In this document: positions 8,833-17,473 of the stretch, one piece after another
Layout of the letters: every line of letters starts with the position of its first letter
Position numbering within the stretch: position 1 is the stretch's first letter
DNA from: Croceicoccus sp.
Lineage (GTDB): Bacteria > Pseudomonadota > Alphaproteobacteria > Sphingomonadales > Sphingomonadaceae
Assembly: GCA_002694745.1 (NCBI GenBank)
Contig: NZMY01000006.1
Coordinates: forward strand, 1-64,000
Reading direction: 5' to 3'
DNA length: 64,000 nucleotides
Notes under the pieces: generated by a model
Databases searched by the model: none
What the model saw: only the letters and a program-made list of their open reading frames with translations
What the model was told of the DNA's origin: nothing
Position numbers and translations under genes: made by a program

Positions 8833-8937
8833 TGCAGCGCCTCGCTGAAAGACCGCGATCAGCGGTCCGATGCCTTTGCAAAGCAGCTTAGAACGGCAGG
8901 GTTAATGCGGTGCTAATGCTGACCGCGCGGCTGGGGC

Positions 8938-9726
8938 CTAGCCCAGCGCAAAGATGCGGCCCGCCGCCCAGCCCATGAAGACCGACAGCGCAACCGCCAT
9001 CAGGCCATAGATCATGCTGAGATTGCGCGACCACAATTCGACGGCACGCTCGAACCCGCGTTTCGTGACCGTCACCTCGCTGGTTGCCGAAGCGATCACG
9101 CGGCCATCGGAAATTGCAAAGGTTTCCGCCGTATAGTCGCCGGTCATTACGCTGGAGGGCAAGGGAATGCGCACCTGATACAGCACGCCCTCGCTGATCG
9201 TGACCGCGCCTTCATCCTGCACATAGAGGCCGCTCGCCATGCGCTTGGCGACAAGGCCCGCGACGAAGCGGGACACTTCCTCGGGCCGGATCGCGCCGAT
9301 GGGCGACAATTGCAGCGATTCGAGGCCGAGTTCGTAGATCGCGGCGGTCCGGCTGTCGACGATCTCGGAAAGCGGGCGCGACGAGGCCACTGCGTAATAG
9401 GCAGGGGCAGAGCGAAACTGCGCGGAATCGGCATTGATCCACATGCCCCAGATGCGCCGCTTCTCACGCAGGGTGATCGCCTCGGTCGGACCTTTCAGCA
9501 CGACCACGATGTCATAGGGCACCTCGCCCGTCGCGCGGGTGCCGTCGGGCTGCAGCACCGCGCCATAGAGCAGCAGGTTCGCGCCGGTGAAGCCCTGCCG
9601 GACCACGACCTCGTGCTGCGAGATTTCGGGGATGAGGATCGGTTCGCGCGTCTGGGCAAGAACCGGCGAAGCGGCCAGCGCCGGCCACAAAAGGGCAATC
9701 GCCAGAAGAAGCGCCCGGACGGTCAT
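8938..9726 (-). CDS. TIGR02186 family membrane-anchored protein
   Basis: A 262-residue protein with a cleavable-looking signal peptide (about residues 1-24, ending VLAQ), an exported domain, and a C-terminal membrane helix (about 235-258). It matches the alphaproteobacterial TIGR02186 family, which is characteristically encoded next to a TauE/SafE permease. Here its ATG overlaps the permease stop (ATGA, 9723-9726), strong evidence for translational coupling. Landmarks are RQGFTGANLLLYGAV and EKRRIWGMWINAD. Biochemical function is not established; a periplasmic partner of the exporter is the natural inference. Confidence 0.85.
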   Translation of the reverse strand: MTVRALLLAIALLWPALAASPVLAQTREPILIPEISQHEVVVRQGFTGANLLLYGAVLQPDGTRATGEVPYDIVVVLKGPTEAITLREKRRIWGMWINADSAQFRSAPAYYAVASSRPLSEIVDSRTAAIYELGLESLQLSPIGAIRPEEVSRFVAGLVAKRMASGLYVQDEGAVTISEGVLYQVRIPLPSSVMTGDYTAETFAISDGRVIASATSEVTVTKRGFERAVELWSRNLSMIYGLMAVALSVFMGWAAGRIFALG

Positions 9727-10640
9727 AGCGGCGCGACGGTGAATATCTCGCCCGGCCGGAAGGTCAGCCTGACCGCCATTTGCAGCGCCACCGCCAGCAC
9801 GATCGCAGCCAGCACCGCACGCAGCAGTTCGGGCCGTGCGTCCAGCGCGAATTTCGCGCCGATCTGCGCGCCCGATACCGACCCCAGCAGCAATAGCGCG
9901 GCCAGCACGATATCGACCGCATTGGTCGTCAGCGCATGCATCATGGTGGTGGCGATGGTGGTGAACAGGATCTGGAACAGCGACGTGCCCACGACGACAG
10001 CCGCGCTCATCCCCAGTCCGTACAGCATCAGCGGGACGAGCAGGAAGCCGCCGCCGATGCCCATCAGCATGGTCAGGGTTCCCACCGCCATGCCCAGCAG
10101 GACCGGGGCCAGCGGGGAGATATAGAGACCCGACTTGTAGAACCGCCAGCGGCCCGGAAGGCTGGCGACCAGCGGGTGATGCCGCCGCTTGCTGGGCGCG
10201 CGTTTCAGCCGTTCGAACCGGTTGGACAGCAGTTCGGGCACCGATTCCATCGCCATCTTGATCCCGACGCTGCCCAGCACGACGACGTAGAGGATGGCGA
10301 TGGCGACATCGATCTGGCCGATGGATTGCAGCAGGCGGAACAGCAGCGCGCCGATCCCGGCGCCGACGATCCCGCCGCCCACCATCATCGCGCCCATCTG
10401 GTAATCGACCCCGCCGCGTTTGGCGTGGAAGATCGCGCCCGATACGCTGGCCCCGGTCACCTGGCTGGCCGCGGAGGCGGCGGCGACCGTGGGCGGAATG
10501 CCGTAGAAGATCAGCAGCGGCGTCGTCAGGAAGCCCCCGCCCACGCCGAACAGCCCCGACAACAACCCCGTCAGCCCGCCCAGCAGGACGATAACGAGGC
10601 CGTTTACCGACAGGTTCGCAATGGGGAGATAGACGTCCAT
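9723..10640 (-). CDS. sulfite exporter TauE/SafE family permease
   Basis: A 305-residue protein with about eight hydrophobic helices and the duplicated family motif, seen as GVGGGFLTTPLL near residue 31 and GIGGGFLLVPLML near residue 195. TauE/SafE proteins move small sulfur anions or organic acids across the inner membrane; the substrate here cannot be read from sequence. An insertion of about 45 residues between the two halves is polar and arginine-rich (around KRAPSKRRHHP). The start is ATG at 10638-10640. The TIGR02186 gene follows with overlapping stop and start. Confidence 0.88.
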   Translation of the reverse strand: MDVYLPIANLSVNGLVIVLLGGLTGLLSGLFGVGGGFLTTPLLIFYGIPPTVAAASAASQVTGASVSGAIFHAKRGGVDYQMGAMMVGGGIVGAGIGALLFRLLQSIGQIDVAIAILYVVVLGSVGIKMAMESVPELLSNRFERLKRAPSKRRHHPLVASLPGRWRFYKSGLYISPLAPVLLGMAVGTLTMLMGIGGGFLLVPLMLYGLGMSAAVVVGTSLFQILFTTIATTMMHALTTNAVDIVLAALLLLGSVSGAQIGAKFALDARPELLRAVLAAIVLAVALQMAVRLTFRPGEIFTVAPL

Positions 10641-10685
10641 GGCGGGCTTATCATGATCCGGGGCGATTCAGCGGCGTGCTGTCGT

Positions 10686-12116
10686 TCAGTCTATGCAGCA
10701 AGCGTGCACCCCTGTCTGCCCACGCGTTGCAAGATTTGCAAAATTATCGCCCCCGGCCGGGGATGGCCCGCGGATCAAAAGCCCGCCGACACGGTCACGA
10801 CCGGACCCGAGCCCGGCTGCGCATCGCCCGCCACCCGCTCGCGCCATGCGCACCACGGCGGCCAGCCCTTCGCTCCAGCCATATTCGCGGCCCACCAGCA
10901 CGAAGCGCACCGCCGCCCGCCACGCAAAGGCGATCGTCGTGAAGATCAGCATCCAGTAGATCAGGGGCCGAAGCCGCGCAGGCCTGTACAGGCCTGCCGC
11001 CTCGGCGACGAACAGGATCGAGGTCAGCGCCACCAGCGGCCCGCGGCGGTCGCGCAGCCGCATCCAGAACTCCAGCGGGCTGCGGCTCCAGCCAAGCTGC
11101 TCCCAGCCGTCGAAGGCGATACCCTGAACCCAGCGCGCCTTTTGCCGGATCGCGGTGTCGAGGCGATGGGGAAAATAGGCCCGGGTAGCGATCAGCGAAC
11201 CGTCATGCGCCCTGACGCGGACGAAGCTGCCGCCCCGGCCGCCCACTTCATCAGGGCCGATCGCGCCGGCCCGACCGATCAGCATGCCCAGCTCGTAATC
11301 CTCGGTCAGGGAGGCGGGATCGAACGGTCCCTCGGCCCTGCCCCGCCGCTCGACGATTCGGTCGAGTGCATCGCGGGAGAATGCGCAGCCGACACCCGCC
11401 GCCGGAATGCCCGCGCCAAGACTGGCTCGCACGACCATTTCGCGCGCATGGGCGTCGGTGAATTCGTCGCAATAATGGCCCGACACGAATCGCGAGGCCT
11501 CGTGACGTTCGGGCCTGACCGGGATCTGGACGAAATCGGCGCGGTCGAGTTCGGCATCGATCAGCGACAGGGCCTGCGGGTGCACCATGTCTTCGGCGTC
11601 GTGGAGCAAGACCGCGCGGAAACGCCGTCCTTCCCGCTCCTCGTCCTGCCGCATCGCCGCGAAGCAGCGGTTCAAGCAATCGCCCTTGGTCGTGGGGCCT
11701 GGACGGTCGTTGACGACGATGCGCAGCCGCTGATCATGGCTTCCGTCCTCCCGCCTGCCCGCAGCCCGGATCGCGGCGCGGGTTTCGGGGTCGTTGACAT
11801 AGCAGCCCACATAGATTCGCAAATCGGCGTGCGGCCAGACTGCCAGCACATGGCGCAGCATCGGGCCGATGACTCGCGCCTCGCGCCACGCAGGAACGTA
11901 AAGAGCGATCGGTGCCGACAGTTCGGTGGCAAGCGGGCGATCCAGCTTGCGCGGCCGGATGACCCCCTTCAGCCTGAGCCAAAGCCAGGCGAAGTCGATC
12001 GCGAGTTCGTCGATGGCGCCGATGGTGAACCAGAATCCGGCGAACAGCAGCAATTCGAGCCGGACAGCCTCTACGGCGGTGAGAAGCGAAGCCATCCACT
12101 CCGCAAATGCGACCAT
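10686..12116 (-). CDS. glycosyltransferase family 2 protein, membrane-bound, with atypical C-terminal tail
   Basis: A 476-residue protein with an N-terminal membrane segment (about 17-40), a GT-A domain and C-terminal membrane helices (about 370-415). The catalytic pattern of processive family 2 enzymes is visible: a DAED acid cluster near residue 168, TEDYELG near residue 268, and QKARW (QxxRW) near residue 325. It resembles NrfB/N4-adsorption-protein-B-type transferases, which suggests a role in a surface or secreted polysaccharide. The last ~70 residues after VVRMA are Gly/Arg/Ala-rich and unlike the rest. In another frame the same DNA gives a shorter end at about 10776, so a recent frameshift near 10840 is possible. 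Confidence 0.75.
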   Translation of the reverse strand: MVAFAEWMASLLTAVEAVRLELLLFAGFWFTIGAIDELAIDFAWLWLRLKGVIRPRKLDRPLATELSAPIALYVPAWREARVIGPMLRHVLAVWPHADLRIYVGCYVNDPETRAAIRAAGRREDGSHDQRLRIVVNDRPGPTTKGDCLNRCFAAMRQDEEREGRRFRAVLLHDAEDMVHPQALSLIDAELDRADFVQIPVRPERHEASRFVSGHYCDEFTDAHAREMVVRASLGAGIPAAGVGCAFSRDALDRIVERRGRAEGPFDPASLTEDYELGMLIGRAGAIGPDEVGGRGGSFVRVRAHDGSLIATRAYFPHRLDTAIRQKARWVQGIAFDGWEQLGWSRSPLEFWMRLRDRRGPLVALTSILFVAEAAGLYRPARLRPLIYWMLIFTTIAFAWRAAVRFVLVGREYGWSEGLAAVVRMARAGGGRCAAGLGSGRDRVGGLLIRGPSPAGGDNFANLATRGQTGVHACCID

Positions 12117-12231
12117 CGACTACCCCCCGTCCGGAAGGTGCGCATTTCCCGATGCGCGTCCTTCCGGTCCGGCCTTAGCGGGGCTTCATTCGGCTAGCAA
12201 GCAACCCGGACGGCTTGTCCGGTTATCCGGC

Positions 12232-12669
12232 CTACCAGCTTCCGGTGTTTTCCATGCTGGCCCACGGCTCGGCCGGTTCGAGATGGCCGTCCTGTAGCAA
12301 TTCGATGGAGATGCCGTCGGGGGTCTTTACGAAAGCCATGTGGCCGTCGCGCGGCGGGCGGTGGATGACATGGCCCGCATCCGCGATGCGCTGGCACGTC
12401 TGATAGATATCGTCGACGCGAAACGCGAGATGGCCGAAATTGCGGCCGCCCGTATAGGTTTCGGGCTGCGATCCATCCTCGGCGGGCCAGTTATAAGTCA
12501 ATTCCACCTCGGCCACGCCTTCCTGGCCGGGGGCGGCCATGAAGATCAGGGTGAAACGTCCCTTTTCGCTTTCCATGCGGCGGGTTTCTTCAAGCCCGAT
12601 CAGCTTGAGAAAGTCGATCGTTGCATCCGGATCGGCGACGCGGATCATGGTGTGGAGATATTTGGTCAT
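12232..12669 (-). CDS. gloA: lactoylglutathione lyase (glyoxalase I)
   Basis: A 145-residue VOC-fold enzyme converting the methylglyoxal-glutathione hemithioacetal to S-lactoylglutathione in the cytoplasm. The four metal ligands of GloA are in place: His in LHTMIRV, Glu in AEVELTYNW, His in FGHLAFRV and Glu in ISIELLQ. TYTGGRNFGHLAF is a typical family segment. Length is slightly above E. coli GloA (135). The gene stands alone between a glycosyltransferase and the torF terminator. The window also encodes glutathione reductase, the other half of a glutathione-based detoxification system. Confidence 0.92.
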   Translation of the reverse strand: MTKYLHTMIRVADPDATIDFLKLIGLEETRRMESEKGRFTLIFMAAPGQEGVAEVELTYNWPAEDGSQPETYTGGRNFGHLAFRVDDIYQTCQRIADAGHVIHRPPRDGHMAFVKTPDGISIELLQDGHLEPAEPWASMENTGSW

Positions 12670-12748
12670 GCCGGGGATCTAGTGAGCCGTAAGGCCGATG
12701 CCAATAGCCGGGAGTCCGTGATCGGCGGCACAGCGGGCGCAAACAACA

Positions 12749-12779
12749 ACGGCCCGCATCCGAAAGGGACGCGGGCCGT
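12749..12779 (-). terminator. Rho-independent-type terminator after torF
   Basis: A perfect 9-base-pair stem (ACGGCCCGC with GCGGGCCGT) with a 13-base loop. On the minus strand it is followed by TTGTTGTTTG. It lies 55 bases beyond the torF stop, so it should end torF transcription before gloA. Confidence 0.7.
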
Positions 12780-12833
12780 GTTCAAGTTGACCTTGAATCC
12801 GGACCTGCCCGACCAAGGCCGGGCGCGGCCGGA

Positions 12834-13604
12834 TCAGAAGCTTGCCGACAGGCTGGCGACGATCGTGTCGGTCAGGACCGGGCCGGCGAGCGAGTTGTCG
12901 TTGTTGGGGCCTTCGACGCCGACATAGGTGATGCCGGCCTCGATCGGTCCATAGACCGCCATCGAGGCGCCGATCGACCAGTCGAACGCGGTCGTGTCGT
13001 CGGTTCCGAAGATCGTGTAGGTTTCGGGCGAGAACGAACCGCTGGTGTAACCCAGATGGCCCGAGACCGAGACGGGCGTGTTGGGAATGCCGAAACCGAC
13101 ATCGCCATAAAGGTACAGGTTGTCGTCGGCGAGATCGCTCGACACCGAATCCTGCTCCCAGTTATAGGCGATGCCCGCCGTCACTTCTGCCGGGCCGAGG
13201 GCCGCGGTCACCGAGGCATAGGGCTCCCAGTAGTCGGTGTCGCCCGACGCGCTGGGGTACAGGTAATAGAGGATGCCGACGTCGAACGAGATCGTATCGC
13301 TGATCGCGCCGCTGTAGCCGCCGTAGATATCAAGCTCGGTATTGCCATAGCCTGACGAAACCGGATCGAGCGACGATGCCCAGGTGCCTACATAGAAGCC
13401 GCTGGAGTGCGCGATGTCGAAACCGCCCTGGATGGCGAAATCACCGCCCGAATAGCTGACGCCGCGGAAACGATAGTCGGTCACCATCGCCACGTTGGCC
13501 GAAACCGTGATCTCGCTCTCGTCCTGTGCGAAGGCGGGCGTTGCTACCAGCGCCGAGCCGGCCAGCAACGGGGCGAGCAATGAAGCGCGGAGAAGATTTT
13601 TCAT
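12834..13604 (-). CDS. TorF family putative porin
   Basis: A 256-residue outer-membrane protein with a signal peptide (about residues 1-25, ending AFA) and a beta-rich mature part. The family hallmark follows directly: VSANVAMVTDYRFRGVSYS, then YVGTWAS, and a C-terminal beta strand ending in Phe (SLSASF). The start is ATG 13602-13604, preceded by GAGGG; a longer upstream frame lacks a signal sequence and is rejected. TorF-type proteins are annotated as putative porins and, in many alphaproteobacteria, sit near glnK-amtB. Those genes are absent here, but the promoter region has nitrogen-control-like elements. The gene is closed off by the hairpin at 12749-12779. Confidence 0.85.
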   Translation of the reverse strand: MKNLLRASLLAPLLAGSALVATPAFAQDESEITVSANVAMVTDYRFRGVSYSGGDFAIQGGFDIAHSSGFYVGTWASSLDPVSSGYGNTELDIYGGYSGAISDTISFDVGILYYLYPSASGDTDYWEPYASVTAALGPAEVTAGIAYNWEQDSVSSDLADDNLYLYGDVGFGIPNTPVSVSGHLGYTSGSFSPETYTIFGTDDTTAFDWSIGASMAVYGPIEAGITYVGVEGPNNDNSLAGPVLTDTIVASLSASF

Positions 13605-13647
13605 AATATCCCTCGATATGGTCCATGGTCCACGCTCCTCCTGACAT

Positions 13648-13721
13648 GCAGCCGCTTTGCCTGTTGTTCGGCAAATGTCGAGAACTGCGCCTGCTGCACT
13701 GCAGGCAATTGCTGCAGTGCA
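13648..13721 (-). promoter_or_regulatory. possible sigma-54 promoter with upstream NtrC-like palindrome for torF
   Basis: On the minus strand, AGGCAAAGCGGCTGCA has the GG-N10-GC spacing of a sigma-54 promoter (GG at 13660-13661, GC at 13648-13649). It lies about 45 bases ahead of the torF start codon. About 60 bases further upstream is a perfect 10-base inverted repeat (TGCACTGCAG/CTGCAGTGCA, 13695-13704 and 13712-13721). Inside it is a TGCA-N9-TGCA arrangement like NtrC sites. The core hexamers deviate from consensus, so this is a prediction only. Confidence 0.4.
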
Positions 13722-13902
13722 CAAGGCTAATCTTAACTTTCTGTGTCGATCCGGTCCATTGATGTGGATTTCTTGCAACGCAGAGCTTTCGGGCGCATAT
13801 AAATTTCCCAGGCGGAAATTATCGGTGAGCGCTTTGGACGTACGGCTTGCCGCAGGATTCAGCGATTATTAACTAGCTTTGATCAATGGCCGAATTCGCA
13901 AC

Positions 13903-14682
13903 ATGAACTTCTTTCGCGACATATTGGAACGCCAGCGCGGCACGCCCCAGCCCTCGCCTGCCATCCCGGCGGGAGAGCGGGTGTATGCGGTCGGCGATAT
14001 CCACGGCCGCCGCGACCTGTTCGACCGCATCATCGAGCTGATCGAGGCCGACGATGCTGCGCGCGGCGATGCGGATACCACGGTGATCCTGCTGGGCGAT
14101 CTGATCGATCGCGGCCCGGACAGCGCGGGGGTGATCCAGCGGGCGCGCGAATGGGGCGCCGCGCGCAAGCTGCGGATGCTGATGGGCAATCACGAGGAGA
14201 TGATGCTCCGCGCGCTCGACAGCGACGAGAACCTGCGCCATTTCCTGCGCGTCGGTGGGCGCGAAACACTGCTCAGCTATCCGATCCCGCTCAAGACCTA
14301 TCGCAATGCGTCGCTTCCCGATCTGGCCATGCTCGCGCGCGAGGCCGTGCCGCTCGAAGATATCGAGCTGATCGAGAGCATGGAGGACATGATCCGCATC
14401 GGCGACTATCTGTTCGTCCACGCGGGGATCAATCCGACGGTCCCGCTGGAAGAGCAGATCAGCCGCGACCTGCGCTGGATCCGCGAACCGTTTCTCAGCC
14501 ATGACAGCCCGCTGGATGTCTGCGTGATCCACGGACACACGATCCGCGAGGAAGTCGAGATCGGCCCGCGCACGGACCGGCCCAATCGCATCGGCATCGA
14601 CACCGGCGCGTTTCGATCGGGCAGGCTGACCGCGATCGGGCTGGAAGGCACCGACCGCTGGTTTATCGAGGCATCGGCCTGA
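13903..14682 (+). CDS. PP1-like metallophosphoesterase (serine/threonine phosphatase family)
   Basis: A 259-residue cytoplasmic phosphatase with the complete dinuclear-metal signature: GDIHGR near residue 35, GDLIDRG near residue 67, GNHEEM near residue 100, FVHAG near residue 175 and HGHT near residue 218. Bacterial relatives dephosphorylate Ser/Thr/Tyr residues or diadenosine tetraphosphate. ATG at 13903 (MNFFRDILER) is preferred over a TTG at 13879 because relatives begin about this distance before the GDIHGR motif. No strong ribosome-binding site is visible. It converges on csaA with only 12 bases between the stops. Confidence 0.85.
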   Translation: MNFFRDILERQRGTPQPSPAIPAGERVYAVGDIHGRRDLFDRIIELIEADDAARGDADTTVILLGDLIDRGPDSAGVIQRAREWGAARKLRMLMGNHEEMMLRALDSDENLRHFLRVGGRETLLSYPIPLKTYRNASLPDLAMLAREAVPLEDIELIESMEDMIRIGDYLFVHAGINPTVPLEEQISRDLRWIREPFLSHDSPLDVCVIHGHTIREEVEIGPRTDRPNRIGIDTGAFRSGRLTAIGLEGTDRWFIEASA

Positions 14683-14694
14683 ACCGCTACCCGG

Positions 14695-15066
14695 TCACAG
14701 CAGCCTTGCGCCATCGGGCACGGGGGTGTCGGGCGAGAACAGGGTGACCCGGCCTTCCGCATCCGCAAAGCCCAGGGTCAGCACTTCGGACATGATCGGC
14801 CCGATCTGGCGCGGCGGGAAATTCACCACCGCCGCCAGCTGCCTGCCGATCAGCGCCTCAGGATCATAGCGCGCGGCGATCTGCGCGCTGGATTTGCGCA
14901 CGCCGATCGCGGGGCCGAAGTCGATGTGCAGGATCAGGCTGGGTTTGCGCGCCTTTTCGAACGGCTCTGCCGCCACCACCGTGCCGATCCTGATATCGAC
15001 CTTGAGGAAATCCTCAAAGCCGATCGGATCGGCAGGCGGTGTGGCGGGCCGTTGATCGACGTGCAT
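14695..15066 (-). CDS. csaA: tRNA-binding protein, CsaA-like
   Basis: A 123-residue OB-fold protein of the EMAP/Arc1p-type tRNA-binding family, with the hallmark VDIRIGTVVAAEPFEKARKPS near residue 24 (split here for length) and IGRQLAAVVNFPPRQIG. B. subtilis CsaA shows chaperone-like and tRNA-binding activity. The ATG directly follows the pccA stop (TGA then ATG with no spacer), so it is the last gene of the propionate operon. Nothing in the sequence explains why a tRNA-binding or chaperone protein should be coupled to propionyl-CoA carboxylase. Confidence 0.85.
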   Translation of the reverse strand: MHVDQRPATPPADPIGFEDFLKVDIRIGTVVAAEPFEKARKPSLILHIDFGPAIGVRKSSAQIAARYDPEALIGRQLAAVVNFPPRQIGPIMSEVLTLGFADAEGRVTLFSPDTPVPDGARLL

Positions 15067-17109
15067 TCATTCAAGCTCGAGAATGATCGCATCGACGGCG
15101 AGCGATTCGCCGGGCTTGGCGTTCACCGATTTGACGATGCCCGATTTCTCGGCGCGCAGGATGTTCTCCATCTTCATCGCCTCGACCACGGCGAGCGGCT
15201 GGCCCTGCTCGACCTTGTCGCCCTCGCCCACGTTCAGCGACACCAGCAGGCCCGGCATCGGGCAGACGAGGAATTTCGTCATGTCGGGCGGCGTCTTCTC
15301 GATCATGTGCTTCTGATAGCGCGCGACATTGGCGGGCAGCACGCGCAGGCGGTGCCGCGCCCCGCGTGTGGTGAGCGCGAAACCGGCCGGCACGGCCTCG
15401 ACCTTGACGGTCATCGTCTCGCCGTTCTCGCCGTCCTCGTCCGTATCGAAAACCGCGCTGACCAGCCGCTGGCCGGGGGTGTATTCCATCGCCAGATCGA
15501 CCGGCGTTCCGTCGACGGTCACCTTGTCTTCCGACAGCACGACCTCGAGCCGCGCATCGCCCAGTTCGACGACCCAGTTCGCAGGCGGGGCAAGGCGGTT
15601 TCCCAGCTGCCCCGCGACCCGGCGGGCACGGTCGGCATGGGCGGTGGCGACGAACGTCCCGACGGCGGCCAGCCTGCGGCCCAGCGTTTCATCGGCAGGG
15701 GCACCGCCAAAGCCTTCGGGATATTCCTCGGCGATGAAGCCGGTGGTCAGTTCCCCGCTGCGAAAGCGCGGATGCTGCATCACGGCGGACAGGAAATCGA
15801 TGTTGTGGCCAAGCCCTTCGATGTCGAACGCGTCCAGCGCGGCGATCTGCAGATCCGCCGCCTCGTCGCGGGTCGGCGCCCATGTCACCAGCTTGGCGAT
15901 CATCGGGTCGTAGAACATCGACCCCTCGCCGCCGTCATAGACGCCGTCGTCGACGCGCACGCCGTCGACGCCGCGGCGCCCATTGCCTTCGCCATCGTCG
16001 GTCCAGCCCTCGACAGGCGGATCATAGCGCACCAGCCGCCCGGTGCTGGGCAGAAAGCCGCGATAGGGATCCTCGGCATAGACGCGGTTCTCGATCGCCC
16101 AGCCGTCGATGCCGATCTCGTCCTGCGTCATGGCCAGCTTTTCGCCCGCAGCCACGCGGATCATCTGCTCGACGATGTCGATCTTGGTGATGGCCTCGGT
16201 GACGGGATGCTCCACCTGCAGGCGGGTGTTCATCTCCAGGAAGTAGAAGCTCTCGCCGCTCTTGTCCGCGCCGCTGACGATCAGCTCGACCGTGCCCGCG
16301 CTGTAATAGCCGACGGCCCGCGACAGGGCGACGCATTGCTCGCCCATCGCCTTGCGCATCTTTGGCGTGACGAAGGGCGACGGCGCTTCCTCGACCACCT
16401 TCTGGTGGCGGCGCTGGATCGAGCATTCGCGCTCGTTCAGGTAAAGGATATTGCCGTGCTGGTCGCCCAGGATCTGGATCTCGATATGGCGCGGGTTTTC
16501 GATGAACTTCTCGATAAAGACGCGGTCGTCGCCGAACGAGTTGAGGCCCTCGCGCTTGGTCGCCTCGAAACCCTCGCGCACATCCTTTTCGCTATAGGCG
16601 AGGCGCATGCCCTTGCCGCCGCCGCCCGCGCTGGCCTTCATCATCACCGGATAGCCGATGTCGTTCGAAATTTCGACCGCGTGGTCGGTGTCGCGAATCT
16701 CGCCGACGAAGCCGGGGACGACGTTGACGCCCGCCTCCCTTGCCAGTTTCTTGGATTCGATCTTGTCGCCCATCGCGGCGATCGCGTTCACCGGGGGGCC
16801 GATGAAGGCGATGTTCTCTGCCGCCAGCGCCTCGACGAAGCTGGCGCGTTCGGACAGGAAGCCATAGCCGGGATGCACCGCGTCGGCGCCGGTCTGCTTG
16901 GCCGCGGCGATGATCTTGTCTGCCACCAGATAGCTTTCCGAAGCCGCAGCGGGGCCGATATGCACCGCCTCGTCCGCCATCTGCACGAAAGGCGCGCGCG
17001 CATCGGCGTCGGAATAGACGGCGACGGTCGCGATGCCCATGCGGCGCGCGGTCTTGATCACGCGGCAGGCAATCTCACCGCGGTTGGCAATCAGGATCTT
17101 CTTGAACAC
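15067..17109 (-). CDS. pccA: propionyl/acetyl-CoA carboxylase, biotin-carrying alpha subunit
   Basis: A 680-residue alpha subunit: biotin carboxylase domain (1-450, opening KILIANRGEIACRV, with GGGGKGMR near residue 165 and EMNTRLQVEHPVTE near residue 290), a BT interaction domain, and a C-terminal biotinyl domain whose AMKM places biotin on Lys646. With PccB it carboxylates propionyl-CoA to (S)-methylmalonyl-CoA. Alpha and beta subunits bracket the operon, with bioB, mcm and mce between them. ATG is 19 bases after the lprI-like gene. The substrate is inferred from the neighbours; the chain itself could also suit acetyl-CoA. Confidence 0.93.
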   Translation of the reverse strand: MFKKILIANRGEIACRVIKTARRMGIATVAVYSDADARAPFVQMADEAVHIGPAAASESYLVADKIIAAAKQTGADAVHPGYGFLSERASFVEALAAENIAFIGPPVNAIAAMGDKIESKKLAREAGVNVVPGFVGEIRDTDHAVEISNDIGYPVMMKASAGGGGKGMRLAYSEKDVREGFEATKREGLNSFGDDRVFIEKFIENPRHIEIQILGDQHGNILYLNERECSIQRRHQKVVEEAPSPFVTPKMRKAMGEQCVALSRAVGYYSAGTVELIVSGADKSGESFYFLEMNTRLQVEHPVTEAITKIDIVEQMIRVAAGEKLAMTQDEIGIDGWAIENRVYAEDPYRGFLPSTGRLVRYDPPVEGWTDDGEGNGRRGVDGVRVDDGVYDGGEGSMFYDPMIAKLVTWAPTRDEAADLQIAALDAFDIEGLGHNIDFLSAVMQHPRFRSGELTTGFIAEEYPEGFGGAPADETLGRRLAAVGTFVATAHADRARRVAGQLGNRLAPPANWVVELGDARLEVVLSEDKVTVDGTPVDLAMEYTPGQRLVSAVFDTDEDGENGETMTVKVEAVPAGFALTTRGARHRLRVLPANVARYQKHMIEKTPPDMTKFLVCPMPGLLVSLNVGEGDKVEQGQPLAVVEAMKMENILRAEKSGIVKSVNAKPGESLAVDAIILELE

Positions 17110-17128
17110 TGGCGGCTTCCTCTCTGGC

Positions 17129-17473
17129 TCAGTTCGTCTCGGCCAATTCGCGCAATTGCGCGCTCCTGGCCTCGGTCAATTCGGTCATGCAGCGATTGGC
17201 GATCAGCGGCGCGATCGACCCGCCCGCATAGCGCGCGACGACCGTTTTGCAGTGCGCATCGCGAAAGGCGATCCATGCGCGCTGTGCGTCCAGCAGGCTG
17301 CCGGACATGCCGCGCCGTTTGGCGATGTCGCGCAGATCGCGCCATGCGGCGTTGAGTTCGGCATCGGCAGCCTCGTACTCCTTCATTGAGCACAGGTTCA
17401 GCTCCGTCTGCGTGACCGCATCGGCGCAAGGGCCGGCCTGCGCGGCCAACAGCAGGACGAGAGCTGCGATCAC
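17129..17473 (-). CDS. lysozyme inhibitor LprI family protein
   Basis: A 114-residue protein of the DUF1311/LprI type, with four cysteines (about residues 16, 28, 74 and 94) and the repeat motif [12 protein letters not shown] followed by [16 protein letters not shown]. Its start is a GTG at 17471-17473 overlapping the bioB stop (GTGA); longer upstream readings are not used. The first ~13 residues ([14 protein letters not shown]) look like a short signal or membrane segment, so it is probably exported. LprI of M. tuberculosis inhibits lysozyme, but most members are uncharacterised. Its place between bioB and pccA is odd. Confidence 0.75.
   Translation of the reverse strand: MIAALVLLLAAQAGPCADAVTQTELNLCSMKEYEAADAELNAAWRDLRDIAKRRGMSGSLLDAQRAWIAFRDAHCKTVVARYAGGSIAPLIANRCMTELTEARSAQLRELAETN

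Noticed and set aside
6619-12197. Very long plus-strand open frames opposite the HerA-like, tauE and glycosyltransferase genes
   Set aside because: They are shadows created by high GC content; the translations are His/Arg/Asp-rich with no family pattern, while the minus strand encodes recognisable proteins throughout.
14926-17355. An 809-codon plus-strand frame opposite pccA
   Set aside because: It is the complement of a clear biotin carboxylase alpha subunit and shows no domain of its own.
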